NCBI RefSeq assembly: GCF_002812085.1 | Contig: NZ_NPDM01000006.1 | Span: forward strand, 1-64,000 | DNA: 64,000 nt | Source: Leptospira levettii | GTDB lineage: Bacteria > Spirochaetota > Leptospiria > Leptospirales > Leptospiraceae | Direction of reading: 5' to 3' | Part shown: positions 15,607 to 24,474 of the stretch, one piece after another | Numbering within the stretch: position 1 is the stretch's first letter | Layout of the letters: the number at the start of each line of letters is the position of its first letter | Translations under genes and position numbers: made by a program | Notes under the pieces: generated by a model | Database searches by the model: none | What the model was told of the DNA's origin: nothing | Seen by the model: only the letters and a program-made list of their open reading frames with translations

Positions 15607-16356
15607 ATGGCAGAGGAAGAAAAGAAAGAGAAAGCCGCCAAAAAAAAAGCGGCTAAAAAAAAATCGGCATCTCCTGCAAAACCTAAGGCAAAAAATGAAT
15701 CCAAGATCCTTTCCAAACAAGAACTCGTAAAACCACCGAGTGAAACTCGATCTTTACCACCAAACAAACTTCCTAAAATTTACAATGATTCCAAATATAC
15801 AAAACATCCCAGTTACCCAACCGAAGATTTAATTAAGGTACTAGTTCGGTCGCCGAAAGAAGCGTTTGTCTTTTGGAAATTTTCAGAAAACACCTTGGAA
15901 CGAATGACCAAAGAATTGGAAGTGCAAACTACCGATGTTCTAAAGTTTCGTTTGAAAGTAGAATACCAAAACGTCTTTGGAAGTGATCGTGTAGAATGGT
16001 ACGACCTTCCTCCCTTTACAGAATCCTATTATCTGAAGTTTATGTTTCCTGTGAAAATGATCCAATGTACCATTTTTGTTTCTTATTTAGAAAAAGAAAT
16101 TCCTTCCTTACATTCCACAGGGAAAGACTTACCACTTGGCACTGAGTCCTTTCGATTGGACAAAGAGTGGATCCACCCTGAATGGATTCGTGCGGGGCTT
16201 GTGACACAAAGTCCGAGTGGTGAATTTTACTTTCGAGAAACAAACGCAAGTGGTTATTATGTAAATCCAAGAAACAAACAAACTAACCAAGATTCGTTGC
16301 CAAATGAAAATTTTCCTTTTGCCAATGGGTCGGGTTCTGGAAAGGGAATTCTTTGA
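15607..16356 (+). CDS. DUF4912 domain protein with Lys/Ala-rich N-terminus
   Basis: A protein of about 249 residues. Residues 1-35 are a basic Lys/Ala-rich tail like histone H1-type tails (EKAAKKKAAKKKSASPAK), followed by a DUF4912-like domain (about 65-215: LVRSPKEAFVFWKFSE, WYDLPPFTESYYLKF, GEFYFRE). The start at 15607 is where the acidic-basic tail begins. The coding sequence contains two runs of nine A (15640-15648 and 15655-15663), prone to slippage. Its TGA overlaps the ATG of the GH57 gene, a pairing of families I recall as common, so a role in glucan metabolism is likely. Confidence 0.82.
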   Translation: MAEEEKKEKAAKKKAAKKKSASPAKPKAKNESKILSKQELVKPPSETRSLPPNKLPKIYNDSKYTKHPSYPTEDLIKVLVRSPKEAFVFWKFSENTLERMTKELEVQTTDVLKFRLKVEYQNVFGSDRVEWYDLPPFTESYYLKFMFPVKMIQCTIFVSYLEKEIPSLHSTGKDLPLGTESFRLDKEWIHPEWIRAGLVTQSPSGEFYFRETNASGYYVNPRNKQTNQDSLPNENFPFANGSGSGKGIL

Positions 16357-17942
16357 TGCATCATTCGATCAAGGGACATTTGGTTTTTGTATTACATGCT
16401 CACCTACCATTTGTTAGACACCCTGGTTATGACACTCCTTTTATTGAAGAAAATTGGTTAAACGAAGCCATTCTCGAAACCTATATCCCTCTCATCCGAG
16501 TGTTTCGAAATTTAAAAAAGGAATCAGTCCGGTTTCGGATTACAATGTCGTTTACTCCGACTCTTTCTCAAATGTTAGTGGATCCGTACTTACAAAATCA
16601 ATTTCGTAAGTACATCAAAAACCTAATCTCACTTGCAAACCATGAAACCAAACGAACAAAAACGGATCCTCATTTACACTATTTAGCAACTCGGTATTTG
16701 GAACATTTTTTAGATACAGAATCCATCTTCGAAGAGACAAACGGAGATTTGACGAAATTGTTTTTGCCGTTTATCGAATCGGGTGAACTCGAAGCGATGA
16801 CAAGCCCTGCCACTCATGCGTTTTTACCATTTTATGATTCGGAAAAGTCGGTGTTTCGTTCCCAATTGAAAAATGGAAGAAGGACCTTTCGTAGGATCTG
16901 GGGTAGGGACCCAAAAGGGATTTGGCTTTCTGAATGTGGTTACACGGAAAACTTAGAAGAGGAACTCGATCGTGAGGGTTTTCGTTATTTTTTTGTGGAC
17001 ACACATGGCATTACCCATGCAAGCCCAAGGCCTAAGTTTGGAGTGTATGCACCTGTGGAAGTGGGGTATGGTGTTTTTGCGTTTGGCCGAGACCCTGAGA
17101 GTAGCAAACAGGTATGGAGTTCAATTGATGGTTACCCTGGGGACTTCCGTTACCGTGAATACTATCGTGATATTGGACATGACCTTCCTTGGGAAGAGAT
17201 ATCACCTTACCTTCATTCAAATGGAATCCGCATCAATACCAGTATCAAATACTATCGCATCACAGGAAAAACCCAGGACAAAGGATACTACCACCCTGAT
17301 TGGGCAATGGAGGCAGCGGGAAACCATGCCGAAGATTTTTTACGAAATCGAATCAAACAAGCGGAACATCTGTATGCGATGAACAAACAACCGTCAGTCG
17401 TCGTTTCTCCATATGACGCAGAGTTATATGGTCACTGGTGGTATGAAGGCCCACAGTTCATTGAATTTTTATTCAAAAATATCCATTTCAACCAAAACAC
17501 CATCCAACTTTCCCATCCTCTAGAAGCGGCACGAGCATTACCGAGGGTACAATCGGTGGAGATGAAGATGTCCAGTTGGGGGGAAAATGGGTATGGTGAT
17601 GTTTGGCTGAATGTTACCAATGATTGGATTTATCCCCTCATCCTTGACCTAAGCATTCGGATGCACAAACGGGTTCATGAATTTGGATCGGGTACAGAAA
17701 CTCAAATCCGCATCCTAAAACAAATGGGAAGGGAACTCCTCCTTTTGCAAAGTAGTGACTGGGCCTTTATCATGAAAACGGGAACCATGGTGGAGTATGC
17801 CATCCGTCGTACCAATGTACACACCAATTTGTTTCTCACTCTCGAGGCCATGCTCACAGGTCCCGTAGACCTGACCACACTCGAGGCTGCCGAAGCCGAA
17901 AATAATGCTTTCCCAGACATCAGACCCGAAGATTTTCGCTAG
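16356..17942 (+). CDS. GH57-family 1,4-alpha-glucan branching enzyme (probable)
   Basis: A 528-residue GH57 protein with a C-terminal DUF1957-type helical domain. N-terminal VLHAHLPFVRHP is the GH57 first motif. The nucleophile Glu lies in GIWLSECGY (about residue 193) and the acid/base Asp in SPYDAELYGHWW (about 352). Size and the C-terminal domain match GH57 branching enzymes, which introduce alpha-1,6 branches into glycogen; amylase-type activity cannot be excluded. The gene starts inside the stop of the DUF4912 gene (TGATG overlap). Confidence 0.88.
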   Translation: MHHSIKGHLVFVLHAHLPFVRHPGYDTPFIEENWLNEAILETYIPLIRVFRNLKKESVRFRITMSFTPTLSQMLVDPYLQNQFRKYIKNLISLANHETKRTKTDPHLHYLATRYLEHFLDTESIFEETNGDLTKLFLPFIESGELEAMTSPATHAFLPFYDSEKSVFRSQLKNGRRTFRRIWGRDPKGIWLSECGYTENLEEELDREGFRYFFVDTHGITHASPRPKFGVYAPVEVGYGVFAFGRDPESSKQVWSSIDGYPGDFRYREYYRDIGHDLPWEEISPYLHSNGIRINTSIKYYRITGKTQDKGYYHPDWAMEAAGNHAEDFLRNRIKQAEHLYAMNKQPSVVVSPYDAELYGHWWYEGPQFIEFLFKNIHFNQNTIQLSHPLEAARALPRVQSVEMKMSSWGENGYGDVWLNVTNDWIYPLILDLSIRMHKRVHEFGSGTETQIRILKQMGRELLLLQSSDWAFIMKTGTMVEYAIRRTNVHTNLFLTLEAMLTGPVDLTTLEAAEAENNAFPDIRPEDFR

Positions 17943-18009
17943 AATCATTCTAAAAGAAATTGCCGAGAGAAACTAGGTTTTGGAAACTGGAAGAGATCGG
18001 AGGGTATGT

Positions 18010-18216
18010 ATGACGAATTTTTACCGTTTTCCCTTAGTTCTCATCGCTTTGTTCGTTTTGGCAAATGTTGTGTTCTGCCAATGGAACCACCGCGAAACCC
18101 AAGAAGGAGTTTTCCGTATGGATGATTCGGTCATTCGGTATGTGGAAACTCTGGAACGAGCTGATAAAGCCGAGGTGACCCGAAAACCATCTGGATTCGG
18201 CCAAGGCATTTTATAG
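18010..18216 (+). CDS. Small exported protein, unknown function
   Basis: A 68-residue protein with a clear N-terminal signal sequence (about residues 3-24, ending near VVFC) and a short charged mature region. The ATG at 18010 has GGAGGG five bases upstream, a strong ribosome-binding site that argues for a real gene. The Cys at the end of the hydrophobic segment could be a lipobox, though the following QWNH is not typical. A rho-independent terminator follows 20 bases after the stop. Confidence 0.6.
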   Translation: MTNFYRFPLVLIALFVLANVVFCQWNHRETQEGVFRMDDSVIRYVETLERADKAEVTRKPSGFGQGIL

Positions 18217-18236
18217 AACAAAACGATCGTAGGTCC

Positions 18237-18270
18237 ACCCGCAAAAAAAATCTGTTTTTAGCGGGTTTTT
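18237..18270 (+). terminator. Rho-independent terminator
   Basis: ACCCGC (18237-18242) pairs with GCGGGT (18261-18266), extended by the A-run/T-run inside the stem, and is followed by five T. It ends the small exported-protein gene and probably the DUF4912/GH57 transcript. Confidence 0.7.
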
Positions 18271-18298
18271 GAATCTTTTACCAAAGGGAAAAATCAAA

Positions 18299-18754
18299 TC
18301 ACTTCGGTTTGAAGTCCACGTTATCCCAATAATCCTTTCCATAATCAAAAAAGATTTCTTCGCCCTCTTTGATGGTTTTTAAGACTTTGAATCTTGCTGT
18401 TTTCCAACGAACAGATGTGATGAGTTCTGCATTGGGTTTGGAAGAGTGGTTGATATAACGAGTGTAATTTGACTCGCGTCCTTCTCCATAAATCCACCAA
18501 TCTTTACAGATCCAAAGTAGGTATTTTGAATCTACATATTTGTTGGATTCCGCTTGTTCATCGGTAATGATTTTACCCATGTAATAACCAACGGTATCCC
18601 CTTTGTATAATGTTTGTTTGGTGAAAAGTCCCATACCAATATTGGGAACAGAAGACGGTTTTACGATAAAATCCTTTTCGGTGTACACAACCGGTTTTCT
18701 TTTTTTGGCCTTCTTAACAGATTTCTTTTTCTTCATTTTCATCCTATATGACAT
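18299..18754 (-). CDS. SET-domain protein-lysine methyltransferase-like protein
   Basis: A 151-residue protein: a Lys-rich N-terminal tail (about 1-22) and a SET domain (about 28-145) with [29 protein letters not shown] (the NHS cofactor-binding motif) and [13 protein letters not shown] (the GEEI/L-FDYG catalytic motif). SET proteins transfer methyl groups from SAM to lysine side chains; bacterial targets are mostly unknown. The pre-SET and post-SET cysteine clusters are absent. The start at 18754 is the first ATG; an ATG four codons later is possible. Confidence 0.85.
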   Translation of the reverse strand: MSYRMKMKKKKSVKKAKKRKPVVYTEKDFIVKPSSVPNIGMGLFTKQTLYKGDTVGYYMGKIITDEQAESNKYVDSKYLLWICKDWWIYGEGRESNYTRYINHSSKPNAELITSVRWKTARFKVLKTIKEGEEIFFDYGKDYWDNVDFKPK

Positions 18755-18842
18755 AAGAGGAAAACAATTCTCGCTTGTAAAGTCATTGGTATTTAAGATT
18801 CACTATGTCCGACTCCGAACTTAAAAAGTAAGAGGGGGGCCT

Positions 18843-18995
18843 ATGAAACGGGAACCACAAAAACAAACGGATGACAAATCCAATGTTGTGAATTTGGCCA
18901 TTTACAGAGCCAAAAAGGCACTGGAACGAGATGGTTTTGAAGTCGTGGAAAATCCGGATGGCAAAATTACCCTCGTCATTCGTCTTGCGAAATAA
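18843..18995 (+). CDS. Small conserved-looking protein of 50 residues
   Basis: An ATG preceded by GAGGGGGG opens a 50-codon frame encoding a hydrophilic protein ([20 protein letters not shown]...) with one amphipathic helix ([16 protein letters not shown]) and a strand-like end ([11 protein letters not shown]). The strong ribosome-binding site and the end of the frame just 23 bases before ribH support a real gene at the head of the ribH-nusB operon. No family is recognised. Confidence 0.65.
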   Translation: MKREPQKQTDDKSNVVNLAIYRAKKALERDGFEVVENPDGKITLVIRLAK

Positions 18996-19018
18996 CCCCT
19001 CTTTTGGAACTTGGATAC

Positions 19019-19486
19019 ATGACAGCTTTATTGGAAGGCACACGAATTGGAAACGGACAAAAACATTGTGTCATCGTTTCCAAGTTCAATGAATTCATTA
19101 CCGAGTCCCTCTTAAAAGGGGCAAAAGACGCTTACAGACAACATGGGGTAGCGGACTCTGATGTGACCGTCATCTATGTTCCAGGAGCATTTGAGCTCCC
19201 ACAAACTGTCAAACGTGTCTTACAATCTAAAAAATACCAATTCTCTGCCATCGTATGCCTAGGTGCCGTGATCCGAGGAGCTACTTCTCACTATGACTTA
19301 GTGTCTGGGGAAGCAGCAAAAGTAGGATCCGTAGCAGATGGATCCGTTCCTGTGATTTTTGGTGTCATCACCACAGAATCCATCGAACAAGCCATTGAAC
19401 GAGCAGGGACCAAAGCGGGAAACAAAGGATACGAAGCAGCAACTACAGCCATTGAAATGGCAAATCTTTTCAAAGAGATCGGATGA
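19019..19486 (+). CDS. ribH: 6,7-dimethyl-8-ribityllumazine synthase
   Basis: A 155-residue RibH, the penultimate enzyme of riboflavin synthesis, condensing the pyrimidinedione with a four-carbon phosphate. Family signatures seen are [27 protein letters not shown] [29 protein letters not shown] and [11 protein letters not shown]. The length is normal. The ATG at 19019 gives the usual N-terminus; a TTG at 19004 is less likely. The stop overlaps the nusB start (ATGA), a widespread gene pair. Confidence 0.96.
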   Translation: MTALLEGTRIGNGQKHCVIVSKFNEFITESLLKGAKDAYRQHGVADSDVTVIYVPGAFELPQTVKRVLQSKKYQFSAIVCLGAVIRGATSHYDLVSGEAAKVGSVADGSVPVIFGVITTESIEQAIERAGTKAGNKGYEAATTAIEMANLFKEIG

Positions 19487-19905
19487 GTTCTAGACACCGT
19501 GGGCGTAGCCTTGCCCTCATGTGCCTCTACCAAATTGATTTAGTGGGAACAGACCCCGATCGTGCCATGAAATTCGATTGGTACGACAAAAAAATCACCC
19601 GCGAAGAAAAGGATTATGCTGTCTTTCTTGTGAAAGGAGTGGTCGAAAATCGAAAAGCGATCGATACTCTAATTAAGAAGTATTCGGAGAATTGGGAACT
19701 TTCGCGTATTTCCGTTGTCAATCGTTGTATTTTACGTTTATCCATCCTGAGTTTGCAAAAGGAACCTTTCCTTGCAGCACCCGTTGTCATCAATGAGGCG
19801 GTCGAACTCACAAAGGAATTTGAAACGGACGAATCAGCACAATTCATCAACGGACTACTCGATGCCTTCTATAAGAAGGAGATCTTAACAAAAGAGTCCC
19901 ACTAA
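19483..19905 (+). CDS. nusB: Transcription antitermination factor NusB
   Basis: A 140-residue all-helical NusB, which binds boxA RNA with S10 to prevent premature termination in rRNA operons. Motifs are [17 protein letters not shown] at the N-terminus, [16 protein letters not shown] and the highly conserved [13 protein letters not shown]. It overlaps ribH by four bases and is followed eight bases later by a large TPR protein gene, so all are probably co-transcribed. Confidence 0.95.
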   Translation: MSSRHRGRSLALMCLYQIDLVGTDPDRAMKFDWYDKKITREEKDYAVFLVKGVVENRKAIDTLIKKYSENWELSRISVVNRCILRLSILSLQKEPFLAAPVVINEAVELTKEFETDESAQFINGLLDAFYKKEILTKESH

Positions 19906-19913
19906 CAAAAGAA

Positions 19914-22016
19914 ATGGATCCTATCCAAAAAAACCGCTTTCGCATTGAGGAACAAACCTCCAAGCCAAGTTATTACCAGGAAGATCCATACTTAAGGAAC
20001 CTGGGAAAAGAGAAAGAGACTACTTACGAATCAGAAACAACCGTAAGGCGACCAGTATTATCGTTTTTGTTTTGGTCGTTTCTCGTTTTACTCATCCTTG
20101 GTTTTTTAACTGCCGCTTACTGGTGGTATTTGCAAAAAAAACAAAATCCTGAAGAAATTGCCAAAGTCCTAAAAGACCTTCCTACAGACAAAAAAGCACT
20201 GAACCTACTTGTGGATAAACCGTATCTGCCAGATGATTCGGTGAATCCAAAACTAGCAGCTTGTCTCAATGCCTATCACAACCGTTATGTGAACCGAGTT
20301 GGCACTGTTTGTGAAGAGTTTCTCAATTCCCCCGGCAGTGACGAAGACAAATCCATCGCTCTCACTGTACTTGGGGTGATGTATGATGAAGCAGGGCGTT
20401 ACATCAATGCCATTGAACGATTGGAAAAAGCCATCCAATACGATTCCAAAAACTATTTTGCCTTTTATAATTTGTCCCTCGCTTTCAAACACGCAGGGAA
20501 ATTTGAAGAAGCAAGGCGTGCCGCCCAGCGTGCCAAAGAAATTGCACCTAACGACTACCGTGTGGCACTCTTACAAGGAAACTTGTTCCAAGAAATTGGA
20601 GACCCGACAAGTGCGATTGAAGCCTATAAAGAAGGGCAGGCGCTTGCCCCAAGTGATGTGACACTTACCTATAACCTTGCGATTAGTTACTTAAAACAAG
20701 GCAATATTGCCGAAGCCATCTCTGAGTTCCAAAAAGTAGTACAAACAGCACCGAATTCCCAAACAGCCGTTTTGTCCTATGGCCACCTGGGTACCATCTT
20801 TTACCAAAGAGAAGACTACGACCGTGCGGAGTATTATTTCCGAGAAGTGATCCGTTTGAAAACGGGAGATGCCAAAGCTTACTATAATCTTGGTTTGGTG
20901 TATCTAAAGAAAAAAGTCCCTGAAGAGGCGGCCAAATACTTCCAAAAGGCACTTGATTCGAATGCCAACGAACCAGATGTGTATCGTTACATTGCCGATG
21001 CGTTTTTGTCCATGGGACAAACCAATATGGCGATCACCGCATTAAAAAAAGCACTTCTCTTAAAACCATCGGATGTGGACTCTCTGTTTGCGTTAGCCGA
21101 GCTCTATTACAAAAAGGGTGAACTCGTGGAAGCAGAAAGCCTATTCCGTAGGATCATCCGCCTGACGCCAGGGGATACCTATTCCGAAACGGCGTATGTG
21201 AATTTAGGAATCATCTTAGATGAAATGGAACGGTATTCGGAAAGTATCTCTGCATTTGAAGGAGCCCTTGCTTTAAATCCTAAAAACCAAGCTGCGTATT
21301 ATAATTTGGGTCTTTCCTATTTACATGCCGGAAAACCTACGATGGCGATTGAGTCTTTGCGGAAATCCCAAGCACTTGATCCCAATCATGTCCCCTCAAG
21401 ACTTGCCATAGCCGATTATTATTTAGAAAATCGTTTTTATTCTGAAGCCATTTCCGAATACGAGGAAGCCATTGCTTGGAAACCGGAACTGTTTGAAGCA
21501 AGGTTAAAACTTGCAGATGTTTACATCCAAACCAAAAATTATCCTGCCGCCGAAAAGATGTTAGTGTATGTTTTGGAAAATGCCAAAGACCCTAAAGAAA
21601 TCAAACTAGCACACAGAAAACTGGCTTTGAGTTATGCAAACAGTGGAAACTCTGGGCTTTCGAGAAAGGCAAAAGAAGAAGCCTTTCGTGCCACACACAT
21701 TGATCCAGAGGATATGGAATCAAGGTTAGTACTTGCCAAAATTCTCATTGATTCAGGTTCCCTTGTGGATAGAGAAAAAGCAATTGAAGAGTTAACCGTC
21801 ATCACTCGTTCGGATGTCACACCCACCATTTCCTCTAAAGCCCATAATTATTTGGGTGTTTGTTATTTTAAAAATGGGGAATTCAAACGAGCCCTCTCTA
21901 GTTTCCAAACTGCGATTGATTTAAATCCAAGTTTATCAGAAGCCTATGAAAACAAACGAGCAGCTCGTGCCCAATATGAAAAATCTTTGGAATCCAAAAA
22001 GAGAACCTTTTATTGA
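19914..22016 (+). CDS. Membrane-anchored TPR protein
   Basis: A 700-residue protein with a cytoplasmic basic N-terminus, one transmembrane helix (about residues 48-70, LSFLFWSFLVLLILGFL), and then at least ten TPR units spanning about 130-690 (for example YYNLGLVYLKKKVPEEAAKY, NLGLSYLHAGKPTMAIESLR, LGVCYFKNGEFKRALSSFQ). The topology suggests a TPR scaffold facing the periplasm. Its stop overlaps the TTG start of a methyltransferase gene. The partner is unknown. Confidence 0.85.
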   Translation: MDPIQKNRFRIEEQTSKPSYYQEDPYLRNLGKEKETTYESETTVRRPVLSFLFWSFLVLLILGFLTAAYWWYLQKKQNPEEIAKVLKDLPTDKKALNLLVDKPYLPDDSVNPKLAACLNAYHNRYVNRVGTVCEEFLNSPGSDEDKSIALTVLGVMYDEAGRYINAIERLEKAIQYDSKNYFAFYNLSLAFKHAGKFEEARRAAQRAKEIAPNDYRVALLQGNLFQEIGDPTSAIEAYKEGQALAPSDVTLTYNLAISYLKQGNIAEAISEFQKVVQTAPNSQTAVLSYGHLGTIFYQREDYDRAEYYFREVIRLKTGDAKAYYNLGLVYLKKKVPEEAAKYFQKALDSNANEPDVYRYIADAFLSMGQTNMAITALKKALLLKPSDVDSLFALAELYYKKGELVEAESLFRRIIRLTPGDTYSETAYVNLGIILDEMERYSESISAFEGALALNPKNQAAYYNLGLSYLHAGKPTMAIESLRKSQALDPNHVPSRLAIADYYLENRFYSEAISEYEEAIAWKPELFEARLKLADVYIQTKNYPAAEKMLVYVLENAKDPKEIKLAHRKLALSYANSGNSGLSRKAKEEAFRATHIDPEDMESRLVLAKILIDSGSLVDREKAIEELTVITRSDVTPTISSKAHNYLGVCYFKNGEFKRALSSFQTAIDLNPSLSEAYENKRAARAQYEKSLESKKRTFY

Positions 22017-22855
22017 GTTTGTTTGATTTTATCCCCCATCGTAAATTCCCAGAATATTACGAAATATGCCGTCGCACAGGTGTTTTGCGATTTCTTCCCG
22101 CAAAACAAAGAGAATACGGGGATAGTTATTTTATGGAAGAATACATGGCACAATACAAAAAGTCTTATTACGAAGACGAATCAAACCTACGTGCCATGGC
22201 AAAACGTAGGCTCGCAAACTTGGCAAAGTTAGTTCCTCTCGCTCCTCAAGAAAACGTTGACCCTTGTGTGAGAAAACCGTTTCCAAACCAAACACTACTG
22301 GAGATTGGATCGGCCGCTGGATTTTTTTTAGACGAAGCAAGGATTGCCGGATTCCAAACGAAAGGCCTTGAACTTTCACCAAAAGAAGTGGAATATTCGA
22401 GGAACACTCTGGGTCTGGAGGTAGAAAGGCGGTCCGTACTTTCTGTGGAAGAGAGCGAATGGAAAGAATCCTTCTCTGTGATTTCTGCCTTTTTTGTGAT
22501 CGAACACATTCAGGACATCGATGGGATTTGGAAAAGGTTGCAGACCTGGATACGACCCGGTGGGTTTTTGTATCTGGCGGTTCCTTCCAGTTTTGGGCCA
22601 AGTTTTGAAACCAATCCCAAGGAATGGTTTATGACCCATCCTTCTGACCACTTTTTTGACTACTCAGTCCACTCCCTGAAAAAACTCTTGTCAATCCTTG
22701 GCTTTGACGTGAACTATGTTAGACCTATGTCGTATCACTCCTACCGGGATTTAGGCCTCCGAGGCAAACTCCCAGAATGGCTGTATCGGCTATACGCAAA
22801 CCAATTTGCCTATGGTGATACCATCGAACTGATTGCCAGAAAAAGAACACACTGA
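22013..22855 (+). CDS. Class I SAM-dependent methyltransferase
   Basis: A 280-residue protein with a Methyltransf_12/23-like core: motif I LLEIGSAAGFFLDEA (about residue 95), an acidic loop GLELSPKEVEYSR, motif IV-like VISAFFVIEHIQD and RPGGFLYLAVPS. The N-terminal 80 residues resemble the zinc-less lead region of sugar or lipid methyltransferases. The substrate is not predictable. It starts with TTG overlapping the TPR-gene stop (TTGA), a coupling seen repeatedly in this window. Confidence 0.82.
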   Translation: MSLFDFIPHRKFPEYYEICRRTGVLRFLPAKQREYGDSYFMEEYMAQYKKSYYEDESNLRAMAKRRLANLAKLVPLAPQENVDPCVRKPFPNQTLLEIGSAAGFFLDEARIAGFQTKGLELSPKEVEYSRNTLGLEVERRSVLSVEESEWKESFSVISAFFVIEHIQDIDGIWKRLQTWIRPGGFLYLAVPSSFGPSFETNPKEWFMTHPSDHFFDYSVHSLKKLLSILGFDVNYVRPMSYHSYRDLGLRGKLPEWLYRLYANQFAYGDTIELIARKRTH

Positions 22856-22863
22856 AATCCAAT

Positions 22864-24474
22864 ATGAAATTTAACGAATTACCTTTCCACGAGTCTCTAA
22901 AGAAAGCCCTAGACAAAATCGGTTACATAGAGCTCACACCCATCCAAGCCAAATCCATCCCGTTCGCCATGGAAGGTAACGACCTCACAGGTCTTGCCCA
23001 AACTGGAACAGGAAAAACGATGGCCTTTTTACTTCCCACTTTGCATAGACTTCTTTCTGCAGAGGAAGAGGAAGCACTTCCGTATGCACTTGTCCTTGCA
23101 CCGACGAGAGAACTCACAATCCAAATCGCAGAAGAAGCAAAAAAATTACTCGAGTTCACAGACTTTGGTGTGGCCACCATCATCGGAGGGACTGATTACA
23201 AATCCCAAGAACAAGCCCTTGGAAACAAAGCTTGTATCATCGTGGCAACCCCTGGACGACTCATTGACTTTGTGAAAAACCATGGACTCTCCTTGGAAAA
23301 CATCAAAGTGGTGATCCTGGATGAAGCGGACAGAATGTTCGATATGGGTTTTGTCCAAGACCTAAAATACATCTTCCACAAATGTAAAAACAGAAAACAA
23401 TCCCTTCTTTTTAGTGCCACACTCAGTTACGAAGTGGTTCGACTCGCTAGCCGGTATTTGAACGAACCCATTGAAGTACACATCAACCCGGAAAAAGTCA
23501 TCACAGAGCGGATCGACCAAACTCTCTTACATTTGGGAAGAGAAGAAAAACTTCCATACCTCGTCAATTCCTTGTTAAACTATCCAATCGAAGGCCTTGG
23601 CATCATTTTTACCAACTACAAAATGAATATCCCAAAGATCGTATCTGTCTTACGTAAATATGGAATTACGGCAACAGGACTTTCCTCAGAACTGGACCAG
23701 AAAAAACGAATTCGTCTCCTACGTGATTTTAAAGCAGGTAAGTACAAATACCTAATCGCAACCGATGTTGCTTCTCGTGGGATTGACATCGAAAACATAG
23801 ATGTGGTTTATAATTATGACCTGCCTCAAGATGCAGAAAACTATGTACACCGCATTGGTCGTACAGCACGTGCGGGGAGAAAAGGCCAATCCATTGGATT
23901 TTGTTCCGAAACGGATTATACAGAACTCGAACGCATTGAAAAGTATCTCAACTCGAAAATCCCTGTGGGTGAAATCCGTGAGGAATACTTAGAATTCCCA
24001 GCGGGTGAATTCACTCCTGTGTTTGCCGATGAAGTGATCCCTGGTGAAAAAAAATACCAAGACCGCGAACGAGGTGGTAGGGGTGGAAAACCAAGACGAG
24101 GAGACCAGTCTGGCCGAGGGGACCGCAGAGAACATGGTGGAGAGAGAGGCGAACACCGGTCAGGTGACAGAAATCGCCATAAAGGAAAATCGGGTGGACA
24201 CCCACCGGCAAAAATGTCTCATCCCGATGGCCATAACCATGGGCACCCAAGTGATCACAAACACCCAGCGAAGATGACCCACCATGAATTCAAACATGGC
24301 CACCAAACAAAAGATGGAAAAGGCAAACCCGGGCATAAGAAAAACCAACATGGGAAATCCTTTCAAAAGAATGACCCAAGACGGAATCTCTTCGATATCA
24401 ACGAAGTGAAACAATCCAAAAAACAGAAACAATCGATTTGGAAACGAATCCTTTCATTTTTCAAAAAAGATTAA
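22864..24474 (+). CDS. DEAD-box RNA helicase with RG-rich and His-rich tail
   Basis: A 536-residue RhlE-like helicase. Motifs in order: the Q motif (LTPIQAKSIP), I AQTGTGKT (about 45-52), Ia PTRELTIQI, Ib TPGRL, II DEAD (about 154), III SAT, V and VI HRIGRTARAGR (about 329). The core ends near 375. The tail has two unusual parts: an Arg/Gly-rich RNA-binding segment (about 400-438) and a segment with many His (about 444-481) that could bind metal. It unwinds RNA, probably in ribosome assembly or cold adaptation. The amidase gene starts within its last codons. Confidence 0.93.
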   Translation: MKFNELPFHESLKKALDKIGYIELTPIQAKSIPFAMEGNDLTGLAQTGTGKTMAFLLPTLHRLLSAEEEEALPYALVLAPTRELTIQIAEEAKKLLEFTDFGVATIIGGTDYKSQEQALGNKACIIVATPGRLIDFVKNHGLSLENIKVVILDEADRMFDMGFVQDLKYIFHKCKNRKQSLLFSATLSYEVVRLASRYLNEPIEVHINPEKVITERIDQTLLHLGREEKLPYLVNSLLNYPIEGLGIIFTNYKMNIPKIVSVLRKYGITATGLSSELDQKKRIRLLRDFKAGKYKYLIATDVASRGIDIENIDVVYNYDLPQDAENYVHRIGRTARAGRKGQSIGFCSETDYTELERIEKYLNSKIPVGEIREEYLEFPAGEFTPVFADEVIPGEKKYQDRERGGRGGKPRRGDQSGRGDRREHGGERGEHRSGDRNRHKGKSGGHPPAKMSHPDGHNHGHPSDHKHPAKMTHHEFKHGHQTKDGKGKPGHKKNQHGKSFQKNDPRRNLFDINEVKQSKKQKQSIWKRILSFFKKD

